NCBI RefSeq assembly: GCF_025860405.1 | Contig: NZ_CP063785.1 | Coordinates: forward strand, 5,829,390 to 5,893,389 | Direction of reading: 5' to 3' | Source: Tolypothrix sp. PCC 7712 | Lineage (GTDB): Bacteria; Cyanobacteriota; Cyanobacteriia; Cyanobacteriales; Nostocaceae | DNA: 64,000 nt | Shown: positions 27,201-37,001 of the stretch, one piece after another | Layout: the number at the start of each line of letters is the position of its first letter | Numbering within the stretch: position 1 is the first letter of the stretch | Notes under the pieces: model-generated | Database searches by the model: none | Told to the model about the DNA's origin: nothing | Seen by the model: only the letters and a program-made list of their open reading frames with translations | Translations under genes and position numbers: made by a program

Positions 27201-27830
27201 CATGCAGAAGAAATCGACTTAGACTATAGCTTAGAAGACCTACCAAAAATGCTCAATGCAATGGTCATGGCTGCTGACAGATTAAAAAATATTAGCACCA
27301 GTTTAAGAACTTTCTCCCGTGCTGATCAAGATTATAAAGTGCCATTTAACATCAATGAAGGTATTGATAGCACAATCTTAATTCTCAAACATCGCCTGAA
27401 AGCAAATGAACAACGTCCAGAAATTGTAGTTGTGACTGAGTACGATAATTTACTGCCAATCTTGTGCTTTCCAGGACAATTAAATCAGGTATTTATGAAT
27501 ATTGTCGCTAATGCCATTGATGCTTTAGATGAGTCAAGTATCGGTAAAAGCTTTGAAGAAATCAAGCTCAATCCTCACAAAATTATCGTGAAAACTGCTA
27601 TTGCAAATCATACATTAAAAATCTCAATTGCCGATAATGGCCCAGGCATGAGCGAAGATGTCAAAGAAAAGATATTTGACCATTTATTTACGACCAAAGC
27701 AGTAGGTAAAGGCACAGGATTAGGACTAGCGATCGCGCGCCAAATTGTAGAAGAAACACATGGGGGAAAAATTGCAGTTCATTCTGTTTTAGGGCAAGGA
27801 ACAGAATTTATTATTTCTCTGCCTCATTAA
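24236..27830 (+). pseudogene. Multisensor signalling protein: Ser/Thr kinase start fused out of frame to TPR-GAF-histidine kinase part
   Basis: The 24236 ATG begins the conserved N-terminus of large cyanobacterial Ser/Thr-kinase/ATPase/histidine-kinase proteins (GYEINSQLYTGSRT). After about 24 codons the sequence jumps to the region following the AAA-ATPase domain (SIVSQQSPQAVADALWQ, LREGLILPQ) in a different frame. The downstream frame is open from ATG 24273 to 27830 (1,185 residues): helical/TPR-like segment, GAF domain at about residues 730-890, H-box SALGNLVAGVAHEMNNPLGF, N-box NQVFMNIVANAIDAL and G-boxes DNGPGM and GKGTGLGLAIA. The kinase and ATPase domains are deleted. A shortened histidine kinase might still be made. 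Confidence 0.85.
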
Positions 27831-27984
27831 GGGAGTTGCAACTATCAAGCAGAGGGAGCAGAAGAAGCAATGTGTTGGGCAGGGTTGCAACTGGCATTTA
27901 AATATGCCAAAAAAATGAATATTTGTGCCAGTTGCATCAGTTATGTAAATGTGAACTGTCGTCTGCTCTTGACTTTTGTAACCA

Positions 27985-29625
27985 TTAGGTGATCACAGTC
28001 GGCTGTTCTCTACCTGTGAAGGTGCGAATCTGAGCAATTTCATCTGCGATCGCAATTAAATTTCCTAGTGCTTCTTGCGGATCGAGGTTTTGTTTAGCAG
28101 TATCCGGTTCGTAAGATTCCAGATAAATTCGCAAAGTTGCGCCTTGGGTACCAGTACCAGAGAGACGGAAGACAATGCGGGAACCATCAGTAAATCCAAT
28201 TCTGATGCCTTGGTTTTCACTAATGCTGCCATCAACTGGGTCGGTGTAGCTAAAGTCATCGCTATACTCAACCTCATATTTACCAAACTGTTTGCCTGGA
28301 AGATTTGGCATTTGCGATCGCACATTGTCAATCAAGGCGTTGGCTTTCCCTGCATCAACTTCTTCGTAATCGTGGCGAGAATAGTAGTTACGTCCGTAAG
28401 CTTGCCAGTGTTCGCGGACAATCTCTTCTACAGATTGTTGCTTCACTGCTAGAATATTCAGCCAAAACAGCACTGCCCACAGCCCATCTTTTTCTCGAAT
28501 ATGGTTGGAACCAGTGCCAAAGCTTTCTTCTCCACAAAGAGTAGCTTTACCTGCATCTAATAAATTACCAAAGAACTTCCAACCAGTGGGTGTTTCGTAG
28601 CAGTCAATCCCCAGCCGTTTTGCTACTAGATCTACTGCTTGACTAGTAGGCATAGAACGTGCAACTCCTGCCAAACCATCCTGATATCCTGGCACTAGCT
28701 TGGCATTGGCAGCTAAAATTGCCAAACTATCGCTGGGGGTAACAAAAAACTTGCGTCCCAAAATCATGTTGCGATCGCCATCGCCATCGGAAGCTGCGCC
28801 AAAGTCTGGGGCATTTTCTCCATAAAGGACTTCTACTAAGTCATGGGCATACACCAAATTCGGGTCAGGATGTCCGCCACCAAAGTCTTCCAGAGGTATA
28901 CTATTTTGCACGCTGCCTGCAGGTGCGCCCAAACGCTGCTCAAACAAGGCATGGGCATAGGGGCCAGTCACGGCATGAAGTGAATCTATGCACAGCCGGA
29001 AGTTCCCAGAAGTTAAGAATTGGTGAATGCGATCGAAATCAAACAGGGACTCCATTAACTCTTGATAATCTTGCACGGAGTCAATGACTTCTACAACCAT
29101 TTCTCCCAGTTTAGATTCACCCAAAGTTCCTAAATCGACATCTGGGGCATTTAAGATGTAATATTTGTCAATAACTTTGCTGCGGGCATAGATAGCCTCT
29201 GTCACTTTTTCCGGTGCAGGCCCACCGTTACTGATGTTGTATTTTACACCAAAATCACCCTTGGGGCCGCCAGGATTATGGCTGGCAGACAGGACAATGC
29301 CACCAAGCGCCTGGTATTTGCGAATTATGGCAGATACTGCTGGGGTAGACAAAATTCCATCCTGACCGACCTTAATTCTAGCTACACCATTAGCTGCTGC
29401 CATTTTCAAGATAATTTGAATAGCTTGGCGATTGTAATAACGGCCATCACCACCTACAACTAAGGTTTGTCCCTGTAAGCCTTCGAGAATATCAAAGATG
29501 GATTGAATGAAGTTTTCTAAATAATGAGGTTTTTGAAAAACACTCACGGCTTTCCGTAGCCCAGAAGTGCCGGGCTTCTGGTCAGGAAAGGGGGTGGTAT
29601 TAAATGTCTGGGTATCCATTGTCAT
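27985..29625 (-). CDS. pgm: Phosphoglucomutase (alpha-D-glucose-specific)
   Basis: Interconverts glucose-1-phosphate and glucose-6-phosphate for glycogen and sugar-nucleotide metabolism. The 546-residue protein is full length: phosphoserine loop GGIVLSASHNPGGPKGDFGV (the active Ser is in SASHNP), metal loop DGDGDRN, sugar-binding loop CGEESFGTGSNHIREKDG and the C-terminal phosphate-binding RLSGTGTQGATLR. It belongs to the Pgm type with an N-terminal TTPFPDQKPGTSGLRK. No operon partner. Confidence 0.96.
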   Translation of the reverse strand: MTMDTQTFNTTPFPDQKPGTSGLRKAVSVFQKPHYLENFIQSIFDILEGLQGQTLVVGGDGRYYNRQAIQIILKMAAANGVARIKVGQDGILSTPAVSAIIRKYQALGGIVLSASHNPGGPKGDFGVKYNISNGGPAPEKVTEAIYARSKVIDKYYILNAPDVDLGTLGESKLGEMVVEVIDSVQDYQELMESLFDFDRIHQFLTSGNFRLCIDSLHAVTGPYAHALFEQRLGAPAGSVQNSIPLEDFGGGHPDPNLVYAHDLVEVLYGENAPDFGAASDGDGDRNMILGRKFFVTPSDSLAILAANAKLVPGYQDGLAGVARSMPTSQAVDLVAKRLGIDCYETPTGWKFFGNLLDAGKATLCGEESFGTGSNHIREKDGLWAVLFWLNILAVKQQSVEEIVREHWQAYGRNYYSRHDYEEVDAGKANALIDNVRSQMPNLPGKQFGKYEVEYSDDFSYTDPVDGSISENQGIRIGFTDGSRIVFRLSGTGTQGATLRIYLESYEPDTAKQNLDPQEALGNLIAIADEIAQIRTFTGREQPTVIT

Positions 29626-30216
29626 GTTTTAAGAACTGATTTTTTGCTTTTTGAGGAAGCCACACAAAGGTATGATACGGCGATTGCTCTCCCGAAAGCT
29701 GATTATTCTCGGTGCTTAACCTGTTGAGGATTAAGAAATTCTTTCAATAGTGAATTGTCCCGCCCCATAATCATACCTAGTGCTAAGTAGTTACAGCCTC
29801 GCCCTTAGGCGTTAATTCTTACTCAAATTTGCTTTAACGCGTCTTAGCATTTGACAAGGATATTAGGCTAATACGCTTGGGTTAAGCTCATTAGCAATTG
29901 ATTTGTCACTGATTAAAAAAGCCAACTCAATTGGGGGATTCTCCCCCAAACCCCCGATTGGGTGACGGTTGCGTCCCCCAAACCCCCTCCAAAATTATTG
30001 TTCTGTTTTTTTAACTAGTTTTTTGGTTTTGTGATCAATTAATTTTCTTAACTGAACTGAATTTGGATATAGGCGATCGCCCCAGATAAATATGTTTTAA
30101 TCCCCTTTGGGGGAAGATACATTTTTGCTTTACTTAGGAGCATTGCTAATTAAATTTACTCTTTGCTATGGTTACTTTGGCTGGATGAAAAGGATGGACA
30201 TTAATCAACACACTGC
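29626..30216. other. Intergenic region between pgm and cutA
   Basis: No gene. It holds the inverse copy of the 90-bp repeat, and promoter signals for both divergent genes are expected here, but none stands out. CCCCTTTGGGG at about 30101 is a short palindrome. Confidence 0.4.
29929..30014 (-). repeat. Dispersed GC-skewed repeat, copy 2 (inverse orientation)
   Basis: Reverse complement of the block at 13822-13911 with only a few changes (for example CACCC in place of CAACC). Here it lies between pgm and cutA. Two nearly identical copies 16 kb apart in inverse orientation could support recombination. Confidence 0.75.
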
Positions 30217-30537
30217 ATGGAACCTATTTTTGTTTATGTCACTTGTAAAGACCGTGCCGAGGCTTTACAGGTGGGCAAAGTCCTAGTTGAAGAACGCCTC
30301 GCCGCCTGTGCCAACGTGATTGATGGGATGGAAAGCATTTATTGGTGGAAAGGTCAATTGGAAGTGGGCAAGGAAGCAGTTTTAATTCTCAAATCCCGGG
30401 ATGATTTGCTGGAGGAACTAACAAAAAAAGTCAAATTGGAGCATAGCTACGAAGTGCCTTGTGTGGTGGCTTTACCCATCAAAGGCGGGAATCAGGAGTA
30501 TCTGAATTGGCTGCTAGGGGAAACAAAGAAAGAATAG
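30217..30537 (+). CDS. cutA: CutA-like divalent-cation tolerance protein
   Basis: A 106-residue CutA1 family protein that forms a PII-like trimer. The motifs VYVTCKDRAEALQVGKVLVE, RLAACANVIDGMESIYWWKG, EAVLILKSRDDLLEEL and YEVPCVVALPIKGGNQEYLNW cover the whole fold. Cytoplasmic. Despite its name, roles in cyanobacterial metal tolerance are not well supported. Monocistronic. Confidence 0.94.
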   Translation: MEPIFVYVTCKDRAEALQVGKVLVEERLAACANVIDGMESIYWWKGQLEVGKEAVLILKSRDDLLEELTKKVKLEHSYEVPCVVALPIKGGNQEYLNWLLGETKKE

Positions 30538-30797
30538 GCTTAAACCCTTACCAATGACAAATGGCAGACCTCTCCAGTTGTCTGGAATTGCGCCGACCGA
30601 CTTATATGTCTCAATTGATTTGCTTAACTTTCTTATCTTTGCTTGTACTATATTGAACCGGATACTATGCTGAAATAAAAACGATTGCAAAAAAATAAGA
30701 TAGGCGATCGCATCTCTAGGAGCAACGCAAATATCTCTGCAACTATCGGTAAGTTATTCTGTACTAATTTTTCCACACACAGCACTATACCAATTTC

Positions 30798-32411
30798 ATG
30801 CTGTCGGATAGTATTTATACTCAAAAGATGAATATATTAATTATCCTGAGTGAAGTCATATTTGTAATAGTTATTTTCTTCCTGCTTAACTGGCTAATTG
30901 GCATCATCCTCAAGCAGGTTACCAAGGTTTCTTGGCTTCAAGGGAAAACTGCAAATATCACCTTCTTGCGCCGGAGTCTCAGTAGAATTTTAATTCTGAT
31001 TTCTGCAGTGCTATGTCTGGCGCTAATTGGTATCAACGGGATGGTAATTTATCGAGGTGGGAACATTCAGGAATTTCAACTGAATCTGCTTCGCAGTCTG
31101 CCTACTCAATTTTGGATAAATCTCTTGGCAGCAAGTCTAAAATCTGTAGGTTTACTCCTGCTAGTTAAGTTCACTATTCCGCCCTTAAATCGTGGTTTAG
31201 ACTCGGTTTGTCACTATACTAAAAGAGTCGATCAGATTAAAGCTAATGATGAAAGTGTTGAGGCTTTTTTCAAGGTATTCAAGAGAATTGTTAGTTATAC
31301 TATATGGATATCCGCTGCTATTGTATGTGCTAAATTTCTCTACCTCCCAGAAATTGTTTCTAAATACCTTTATATCGCTTTAAAAATATACGTTATCATC
31401 TCAGTTGGTCTACTCATTGTTAAAGCTGTTGCTACTATTGTTGATACTCTTGATGCCTTGAGCCTAAAATATTCTGGCTCTAACAATTTACTACGTCTAT
31501 ACGAGCGGTTACGTCATCTCATACCTCTGTGCAAAAAATGTTTAGAATATGTTCTGTATGTTGGCATAGTTAATCTTGTTGTTCCAGAAATAGAACCTAT
31601 AGCTTGGATCAGTTCTTATACTCCTAGAATTGTGCAAATTATTGGGGTTTGCTTTCTGAGCAATGTTTTAATTGAAGTTGCTTACTTTCTTTTGGATGAA
31701 TTCTACCTTAAAACTCAAGATACTAATGAATCTCATCGGCAGAAACGGCTAACTTTAATTCCCTTAATGCGGAGTTTTGCTAAATATTTCGTCTATTTTA
31801 CTGCTGGAGTAACTATACTTAGGCTCCTGGGAATTGATCCAGCACCTATTTTAGCAGGTGCTGGAATTGTGGGTATAGCAGTTGGTCTAGGGGCGCAAAA
31901 CCTAATTAATGATATCGTTTGTGGATTTTTAATTTTGTTTGAAAACTATTACTTAGTAGGTGATTATATTGAAGCTGGAAAAATAGAAGAAAGACCTGTT
32001 GAGGGAGTTGTCGAAGCAATCGAACTGCGAACCACTCACCTCCGCCATCCCGATGGTCAATTGCAGATTATTCGCAATGGGGATATTGGCTCAATTATTA
32101 ATTACTCTAAGCAATACATATATGCCAGGGTGGAAGTTAGTGTTGCCTATGACTCTAATTTAGATCATGTATATAGAGTAGTTGACAAAGTAGGACAGCA
32201 GTTAAAAGTGAATGAACAGGATGTTTTAGAACCTACAAGAGTAGCTGGACTAGAACACTTTGGTGAAAATAATTTACTGCTGCTGACACTGACAAAAGTT
32301 AAGCCAGGAAAACACCTGCATATTCAGCGTGTTCTTCGTAAGATATTGAAGGATACTTTTAGCCAGGAAGAAATAGAAATTTGCGGTTTTTCTAAGAAAA
32401 ATCATAGATAA
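30798..32411 (+). CDS. Mechanosensitive ion channel of the MscS family
   Basis: A 537-residue inner-membrane protein. Several N-terminal membrane helices (residues about 10-30, 50-80, 105-125, 160-235, 250-300) precede the MscS core: a pore helix PILAGAGIVGIAVGLGAQNL with its Gly/Ala repeat and the cytoplasmic beta domain (LFENYYLVGDYIEAG, RTTHLRHPDGQLQIIRNGDI). It should act as a tension-gated channel in osmotic down-shock. ATG at 30798 or 30828 are both possible starts. Confidence 0.9.
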   Translation: MLSDSIYTQKMNILIILSEVIFVIVIFFLLNWLIGIILKQVTKVSWLQGKTANITFLRRSLSRILILISAVLCLALIGINGMVIYRGGNIQEFQLNLLRSLPTQFWINLLAASLKSVGLLLLVKFTIPPLNRGLDSVCHYTKRVDQIKANDESVEAFFKVFKRIVSYTIWISAAIVCAKFLYLPEIVSKYLYIALKIYVIISVGLLIVKAVATIVDTLDALSLKYSGSNNLLRLYERLRHLIPLCKKCLEYVLYVGIVNLVVPEIEPIAWISSYTPRIVQIIGVCFLSNVLIEVAYFLLDEFYLKTQDTNESHRQKRLTLIPLMRSFAKYFVYFTAGVTILRLLGIDPAPILAGAGIVGIAVGLGAQNLINDIVCGFLILFENYYLVGDYIEAGKIEERPVEGVVEAIELRTTHLRHPDGQLQIIRNGDIGSIINYSKQYIYARVEVSVAYDSNLDHVYRVVDKVGQQLKVNEQDVLEPTRVAGLEHFGENNLLLLTLTKVKPGKHLHIQRVLRKILKDTFSQEEIEICGFSKKNHR

Positions 32412-32489
32412 GTAATGTCATGTCCGTTGAAAAACTTATCATATTTAGTAATACCAATTGTTGGTTTTCTATTCTTCCCGCCTTCTGCC

Positions 32490-32535
32490 TCCTGCCTTGA
32501 AAGTGCTGAGTGCTGAGTGCTGAGTACTGAGTAAA
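32490..32535. repeat. GTGCTGA/GTACTGA tandem repeats
   Basis: Tandem TGCTGAG units after the channel gene. A related copy lies at 34513-34530. Typical short tandem repeats of this genome. Confidence 0.6.
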
Positions 32536-32650
32536 AATCCCTCCCATTGATACTTTCATATATGGTGATGAAATTTTTTCATTGGGACTGCCTCCTGCCT
32601 TGTCATAGCGATGATTTTTAACACTGAGCTACTTAGCCTTGTGAGCTTTC

Positions 32651-34402
32651 TTATTCTCTACTTTCTATCTCATCTGTAGAGTAAAACTGTTGGGCATAAA
32701 AACGAGCATAGCGTCCTTCCTGAGACAGGAGGGACGTGTGGGTACCAGCTTCCACTACCTGCCCCTGTTCTAATACAAGAATGCAGTCAGCCCGCCGCAC
32801 ACTGCTTAAGCGATGGGCGATAATAAACACGGTGCGGTTTTGCATAACTCGCTCCAGTGCTTCTTGGACAAGTGCTTCTGATTCCGAATCTAAGGCAGAT
32901 GTAGCTTCATCTAGGATGAGAATTCGCGGATCGTTAACAATTGCTCGGGCGATCGCTAATCTTTGGCGTTGTCCTCCAGAAAGGTTAACCCCACGTTCGC
33001 CTACCCAGCTATGGTAACCTTGGGCAAACTGGCTGATAAACGAGTGAGCATTAGCAATCTTGGCTGCTTGTTCTATGGCGGCAAAATCTAATTCTTCCTG
33101 ACCGTAACCAATATTTTCGGCGATGGTTCCAGAAAAAAGAGTAATATCTTGGGGCACAATGCCAATTTGACGACGCAAGCTAGTGAGTGTGACATCACGG
33201 ATATCGATATCATCTATGAGAATTTCGCCTGCTTGCGGGTCGTAAAAGCGAAGTAACAAATTAATTAAAGTCGATTTGCCCGCCCCAGAAGCACCAACTA
33301 AGGCGATGACATTACCTGGTGCAGCGTGCAGACTGAGATCCTTGAGGACAGGCTGACCGGGATTGTAGGCGAAACTAACATGACGATACTCTATCTTGCC
33401 AGCAATTCTTGGTAGTTCCTTAGCAGTCGGTTTTTCGCTTAAACTGGGCTGCTGCGCCATCAATTCAAATATGCGTTCTACAGAAGCCTCGGTCTGTTTG
33501 TACTCGTTGTAATTGCTAATTAACAAGTCGATGGGCTGAATCAGTATCGCTACAGCAGCTAAGAAACTAATAAAGCCTTGAGGTGTCAGCTGATTTTGCG
33601 AAATCTGCCATCCGCCCAACAGAAACAGCAGCATAATACTAACTGCTTCTAAAAAACCAACAACCGGAAACTGCAGCGATTTGAGTTGTAGAGCGCGATA
33701 CTTAGCTTGGCGATGGTGTTCGGCTTCTTGATTGAATCGCTTGACCTCATACCCTTGGGCGGCAAAAGCCTGAACCACGCGAATCCCGCTAAATACTTCC
33801 GTTAGCAGCGCCGATAAATTAGAAACCTGATTTTGACTTTGGCGAGATAGCACCAGTAATCGCTGACCAAATGCGCCAATCAACCAAGCCATCAAGGGAG
33901 CTAAAATCAAACCGGCAAGGGTGAGTTGCCAATTCAAGTAAATCATGTAAATGGGAATGACAATTAACTGCAACAGATTGGAAAGAAACTGATGCGATAA
34001 CTTGTCCACAATCTCACCGACGCGATCAATATCTTCAGTTAACCGATAAGTGAGGTCACCTGTCTGTGTAGTTTCAAAGTAATCTAATCCGAGTTTGTGT
34101 AGATGTGCATATACCTGCTGACGCAGATTTAAAACCATATTGAGAGCAGCAGCAATCATAAAGACATTCTGCCCGTACTGGCAAAGCCCTCGCAGCAAAA
34201 ATACCAAAGTAGCTAGCCCCAGCCAGTAGGCAATCTGATTAACATTACCCTGACCAACAAAAAAAGCCACCTGACCTGCTAGATAGGGCAGTGCTAGGGT
34301 AAGCAACACAAATCCTAAGATGCAAGCGAATCCCCGAACTAACAGCGGCCATTGGGGCCACAGATAAGGTAACAGTTGCCAGTAGCTAGAGCGGACTTTC
34401 AT
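32651..34402 (-). CDS. ABC transporter, fused permease/ATPase (lipid or peptide exporter type)
   Basis: A 583-residue half-transporter of the MsbA/McjD-type exporter class. The N-terminal part has six membrane helices (residues about 15-290); the ATPase part has Walker A GASGAGKSTL, Q-loop IVPQDITLFSG, signature LSGGQRQRLAIARA, Walker B ILILDEATSALD and the H-loop IIAHRLSSVR. It should work as a homodimer. Substrate unknown. It is followed upstream on the same strand by a LpxB-like gene, 217 bp apart, which would fit envelope-lipid export. Confidence 0.92.
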   Translation of the reverse strand: MKVRSSYWQLLPYLWPQWPLLVRGFACILGFVLLTLALPYLAGQVAFFVGQGNVNQIAYWLGLATLVFLLRGLCQYGQNVFMIAAALNMVLNLRQQVYAHLHKLGLDYFETTQTGDLTYRLTEDIDRVGEIVDKLSHQFLSNLLQLIVIPIYMIYLNWQLTLAGLILAPLMAWLIGAFGQRLLVLSRQSQNQVSNLSALLTEVFSGIRVVQAFAAQGYEVKRFNQEAEHHRQAKYRALQLKSLQFPVVGFLEAVSIMLLFLLGGWQISQNQLTPQGFISFLAAVAILIQPIDLLISNYNEYKQTEASVERIFELMAQQPSLSEKPTAKELPRIAGKIEYRHVSFAYNPGQPVLKDLSLHAAPGNVIALVGASGAGKSTLINLLLRFYDPQAGEILIDDIDIRDVTLTSLRRQIGIVPQDITLFSGTIAENIGYGQEELDFAAIEQAAKIANAHSFISQFAQGYHSWVGERGVNLSGGQRQRLAIARAIVNDPRILILDEATSALDSESEALVQEALERVMQNRTVFIIAHRLSSVRRADCILVLEQGQVVEAGTHTSLLSQEGRYARFYAQQFYSTDEIESRE

Positions 34403-34619
34403 AGTTTAATTCTTGATTGTTATCCTTATCTTGATGATTGAAATTTGCCAGCATCAGCAATTTTGTCAGGGGCTGGTTACAATCTCCTGACAATTGATCC
34501 CTTTTAGCTAGAAAGTGCTGAGTGCTGAGTCCTGAGTCACCGAAGTTCAGATGCCTGCGGCAAGCCGCCGCTCCGACTTCCCTCTGAGTAAAAATCCCAG
34601 TTCCACTTTCATGCAACGC

Positions 34620-35876
34620 TCATGAAACTTGTTTCATTGGGACTGCCTCCTGCCTTCTTGAATCAATTTCTCCTAGAGAATTGAGTAAAAAGCGGGCTAT
34701 TCTTTCAGATGCGCCAGGCGGGCCAAATCGCTCAGGGCCGTTTTGTTGACACTTAGCGAGATAGTCTGCATCTTGTAAAGTCTCTACTACTCGTTGAGCC
34801 GCTTGTTTGAGTGTCTCTGGAGTTGCTGGCCCAGTGCCAATGGTTTGGGCAGAAATGCCCAATAGCCGCGTTTGCGCTTCTGCAAATTGATAGGTAAATT
34901 GAGGGCCTTCTCCGGGAATTTGAATAATCGGTTTACCAATCGCCACTGCTAAATCCACTGCCAAACCTGCCATGCCAATGACGAGAGTAGAGTGATACAA
35001 GATATCACTAAAAGCATCTGAGTAACATCTCACTTCTACCAGGGGTGATTTCTCAGGAGAACTTTTTGGCAGAGAATAGGTAAGTCTGCCTTGGGATATT
35101 TGCCAACCTTGACTTTTAGCAATCTCTTCTAGTTCCCCCATCAATTTAGGAACCAACGCAGCGCGAAACTGCAATCCAGATTCAGGCATCACCTGGGCAA
35201 TTTCTTTCACCAGTTGCAACTGCAAACAGAAATTTCTGGCGGCTTCTGGCATTCGTGAACCTGGTAAAAGAGCGATCGCAGGGATGTTTGGTTTGAGGTG
35301 CAAGTCTTTGCCAGCCGGAACGAGGCGATCTAAGGCTGGAATGCCACCAAATTTAGCTTTAGCTATACCTTGTCGTTGTAGATCGAAAGTTGTATGGGCA
35401 TCTCTGGTAAAAACTGCCAAACATCGAGCAGAATTCAAATCGTGCCACAGCAACGGATTGATCTGCAATCGCCCTTCATACAAGGCAGAAAGACAAGAAA
35501 TAAATGAGACGAAAGGGCGCTTTGTTAAATAAGCAAATGTTTGGGAGACGAAATCCCCAGTAGCCATAATCAAATCGCAGCTAGGAGCATACTGCAAAAC
35601 CGCTTGTAACTGTCGCCACGTTAACCCAACTAATCCCGATTGGAAATCTTTGAGTAAATAGAGGCGCTTCATGTAAAAGAATCCTCCAGAGGGCATCGTT
35701 TGTGTTGGCCCAATAATCGGAATGTTTAAGCTGCGGTAAGCTGTTCCTTCCCCCACAATTGGCATTGCTGCCATCTCAATAGAAGGAGATAATTGCCGCA
35801 GGGTTTGAATAACATGAGAAGTGTGGTTATCCTCTCCGTGCCCGTTACTGATAAACAAGATTCGTTTAGAAGGCAT
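34620..35876 (-). CDS. LpxB-related glycosyltransferase-like protein of cyanobacteria
   Basis: A 418-residue protein of the cyanobacterial/plant-plastid lipid-A-disaccharide-synthase-related family. It starts ILFISNGHGEDNHTSHVIQ, has the GT-B-type ALLPGSRMPEAARN and VIGMAGLAVDLAVAIGKPII motifs and QIPGEGPQFTYQFAEAQTRL. It is not LpxB itself: cyanobacteria of this group lack a normal lipid A pathway in their known genomes. The substrate is unknown; neighbouring ABC exporter on the same strand. Confidence 0.85.
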   Translation of the reverse strand: MPSKRILFISNGHGEDNHTSHVIQTLRQLSPSIEMAAMPIVGEGTAYRSLNIPIIGPTQTMPSGGFFYMKRLYLLKDFQSGLVGLTWRQLQAVLQYAPSCDLIMATGDFVSQTFAYLTKRPFVSFISCLSALYEGRLQINPLLWHDLNSARCLAVFTRDAHTTFDLQRQGIAKAKFGGIPALDRLVPAGKDLHLKPNIPAIALLPGSRMPEAARNFCLQLQLVKEIAQVMPESGLQFRAALVPKLMGELEEIAKSQGWQISQGRLTYSLPKSSPEKSPLVEVRCYSDAFSDILYHSTLVIGMAGLAVDLAVAIGKPIIQIPGEGPQFTYQFAEAQTRLLGISAQTIGTGPATPETLKQAAQRVVETLQDADYLAKCQQNGPERFGPPGASERIARFLLNSLGEIDSRRQEAVPMKQVS

Positions 35877-36430
35877 CTTGGTATTTGGATAAATCTGTTC
35901 TTTTTTGGCAATCCTGCTAGGTCTTATGACAGCACACTAAACAGGAAGCTCAATTGATCGAGAAAGCTTTCCTGGTTTTGAAGATGATTGTAGTTAGCTG
36001 ATTGATAGGGGCTTTCTCACATTTTTATTCAAAAAAAATCATACGATAAATTTTTAATTCATCGCATCAAGCGGACAGCAGCTCCATGAGGAATGAAGAC
36101 CCAGCCGCAAGAACGTAAACCTAACACAACATTGCTGGTATGAGAATACCTTACACCAACTGAGGTGCGATCGCTTCTCCAAATATTTCTGCTCTGTTAG
36201 AGTTACAGCCGTTTTTATACTGCTTGACTGGGTTAATTAATTTACACAGCAATTACCTCATTTTGGCTAATTATTTTGGCACTAATAATATATTTTTTAA
36301 TATTTTTCTCATGCTTGTATTGTTAAATATCTCTGTAAACCTAATAACAACAAAATGTTAATATGAGGATGAAAAATCATTAAAATCCCTGACTGATAAT
36401 CTTACCAGGGATTCCTCAGCCAGGGACTAA

Positions 36431-36493
36431 CTGTTAACTGTAATATCTGTCCGTTGGAAGTTAGCGCTCGTTCGTTAGGACAGCAGTTAACAG
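36431..36493. repeat. Inverted repeat CTGTTAACTG ... CAGTTAACAG
   Basis: Exact 10-bp inverted repeats 43 bp apart enclose CCGTTGGAAGTTAGCGCTCG-type sequence. It may be a small MITE or a structured RNA; no coding capacity. Confidence 0.6.
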
Positions 36494-36610
36494 TCAAATA
36501 AATTATAGTTCCTTTGATTAAAACTAAGTATAAATACCAACAAATACACTACTGACTATGAATGGTTGGTAGTAGTGGACTGACATGACTAAAATAGTGC
36601 ATAAAAAACT

Positions 36611-36665
36611 CTTGTGGGATGGGTGTCTCACCCGTCCAGGGCGGACAAGATGTCCACCCCACAAG
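36611..36665. repeat. Palindromic dispersed repeat (CTTGTGGG ... CCCACAAG)
   Basis: A 55-bp imperfect palindrome with CTTGTGGG and CCCACAAG ends and an inner GTGTCTCACCCGTCC / GGGCGGACAAGATG. It is one of the interspersed repeats common in Nostocales. Confidence 0.6.
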
Positions 36666-36786
36666 AAAAATTATTGCAACATTTTAGCTGTGTTAGTCCA
36701 GTAGGATGCGTTACGGCTTACTGAAATTTTTTGAGAAATCAAATCGGATTCCTATATTTTGAATTAGTGTTACGAGATTATTTTCA

Positions 36787-36823
36787 GTTTCAATCCCCTT
36801 GCGGGGTTGTAAGTTGTTGAATC
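36787..36823. CRISPR. Isolated CRISPR-repeat-like unit (no array)
   Basis: GTTTCAATCCCCTTGCGGGG followed by TTGTAAGTTGTTGAATC has the length (about 37 nt), the GTTTCAATCCC opening and the CCCC-TTG-CGGGG stem of many cyanobacterial type I/III CRISPR repeats. The final GAATC would be GAAAC in an intact unit. Only one copy is present and there is no cas gene nearby, so it is an orphan or decayed repeat. Confidence 0.45.
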
Positions 36824-37001
36824 GCTATTTCAATCACAACTGAATGACATAATTTTGAATTCACACTGTTACTATCATGTCCAAAAACTAATTGTTAACT
36901 ATTCTATGTTTAACCTAACATAATATTACAAATCTACAATGATGACTGAAGATGTTGGAAATGAAGCTAAAATAGTTTCTTCAGATTTATTCTAATTCCT
37001 T

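Larger units (their letters stand above)
35877..37001. other. 1.1-kb gene-free region with palindromes and a CRISPR-like unit
   Basis: No supported coding frame. It contains two long inverted repeats and one isolated CRISPR-like repeat, listed separately. The rest is A+T-rich. It could contain promoters for the divergent LpxB-like gene and the SUKH gene. Confidence 0.45.

Noticed and set aside
34386..34616. Minus-strand 76-codon frame between the ABC and LpxB-like genes
   Set aside because: It is composed of tandem TGCTGAG-type repeats and palindromic repeat sequence, with no recognisable protein.
36787..36823. CRISPR array
   Set aside because: Only one repeat-like unit is present, with no second repeat, spacer pattern or cas gene.
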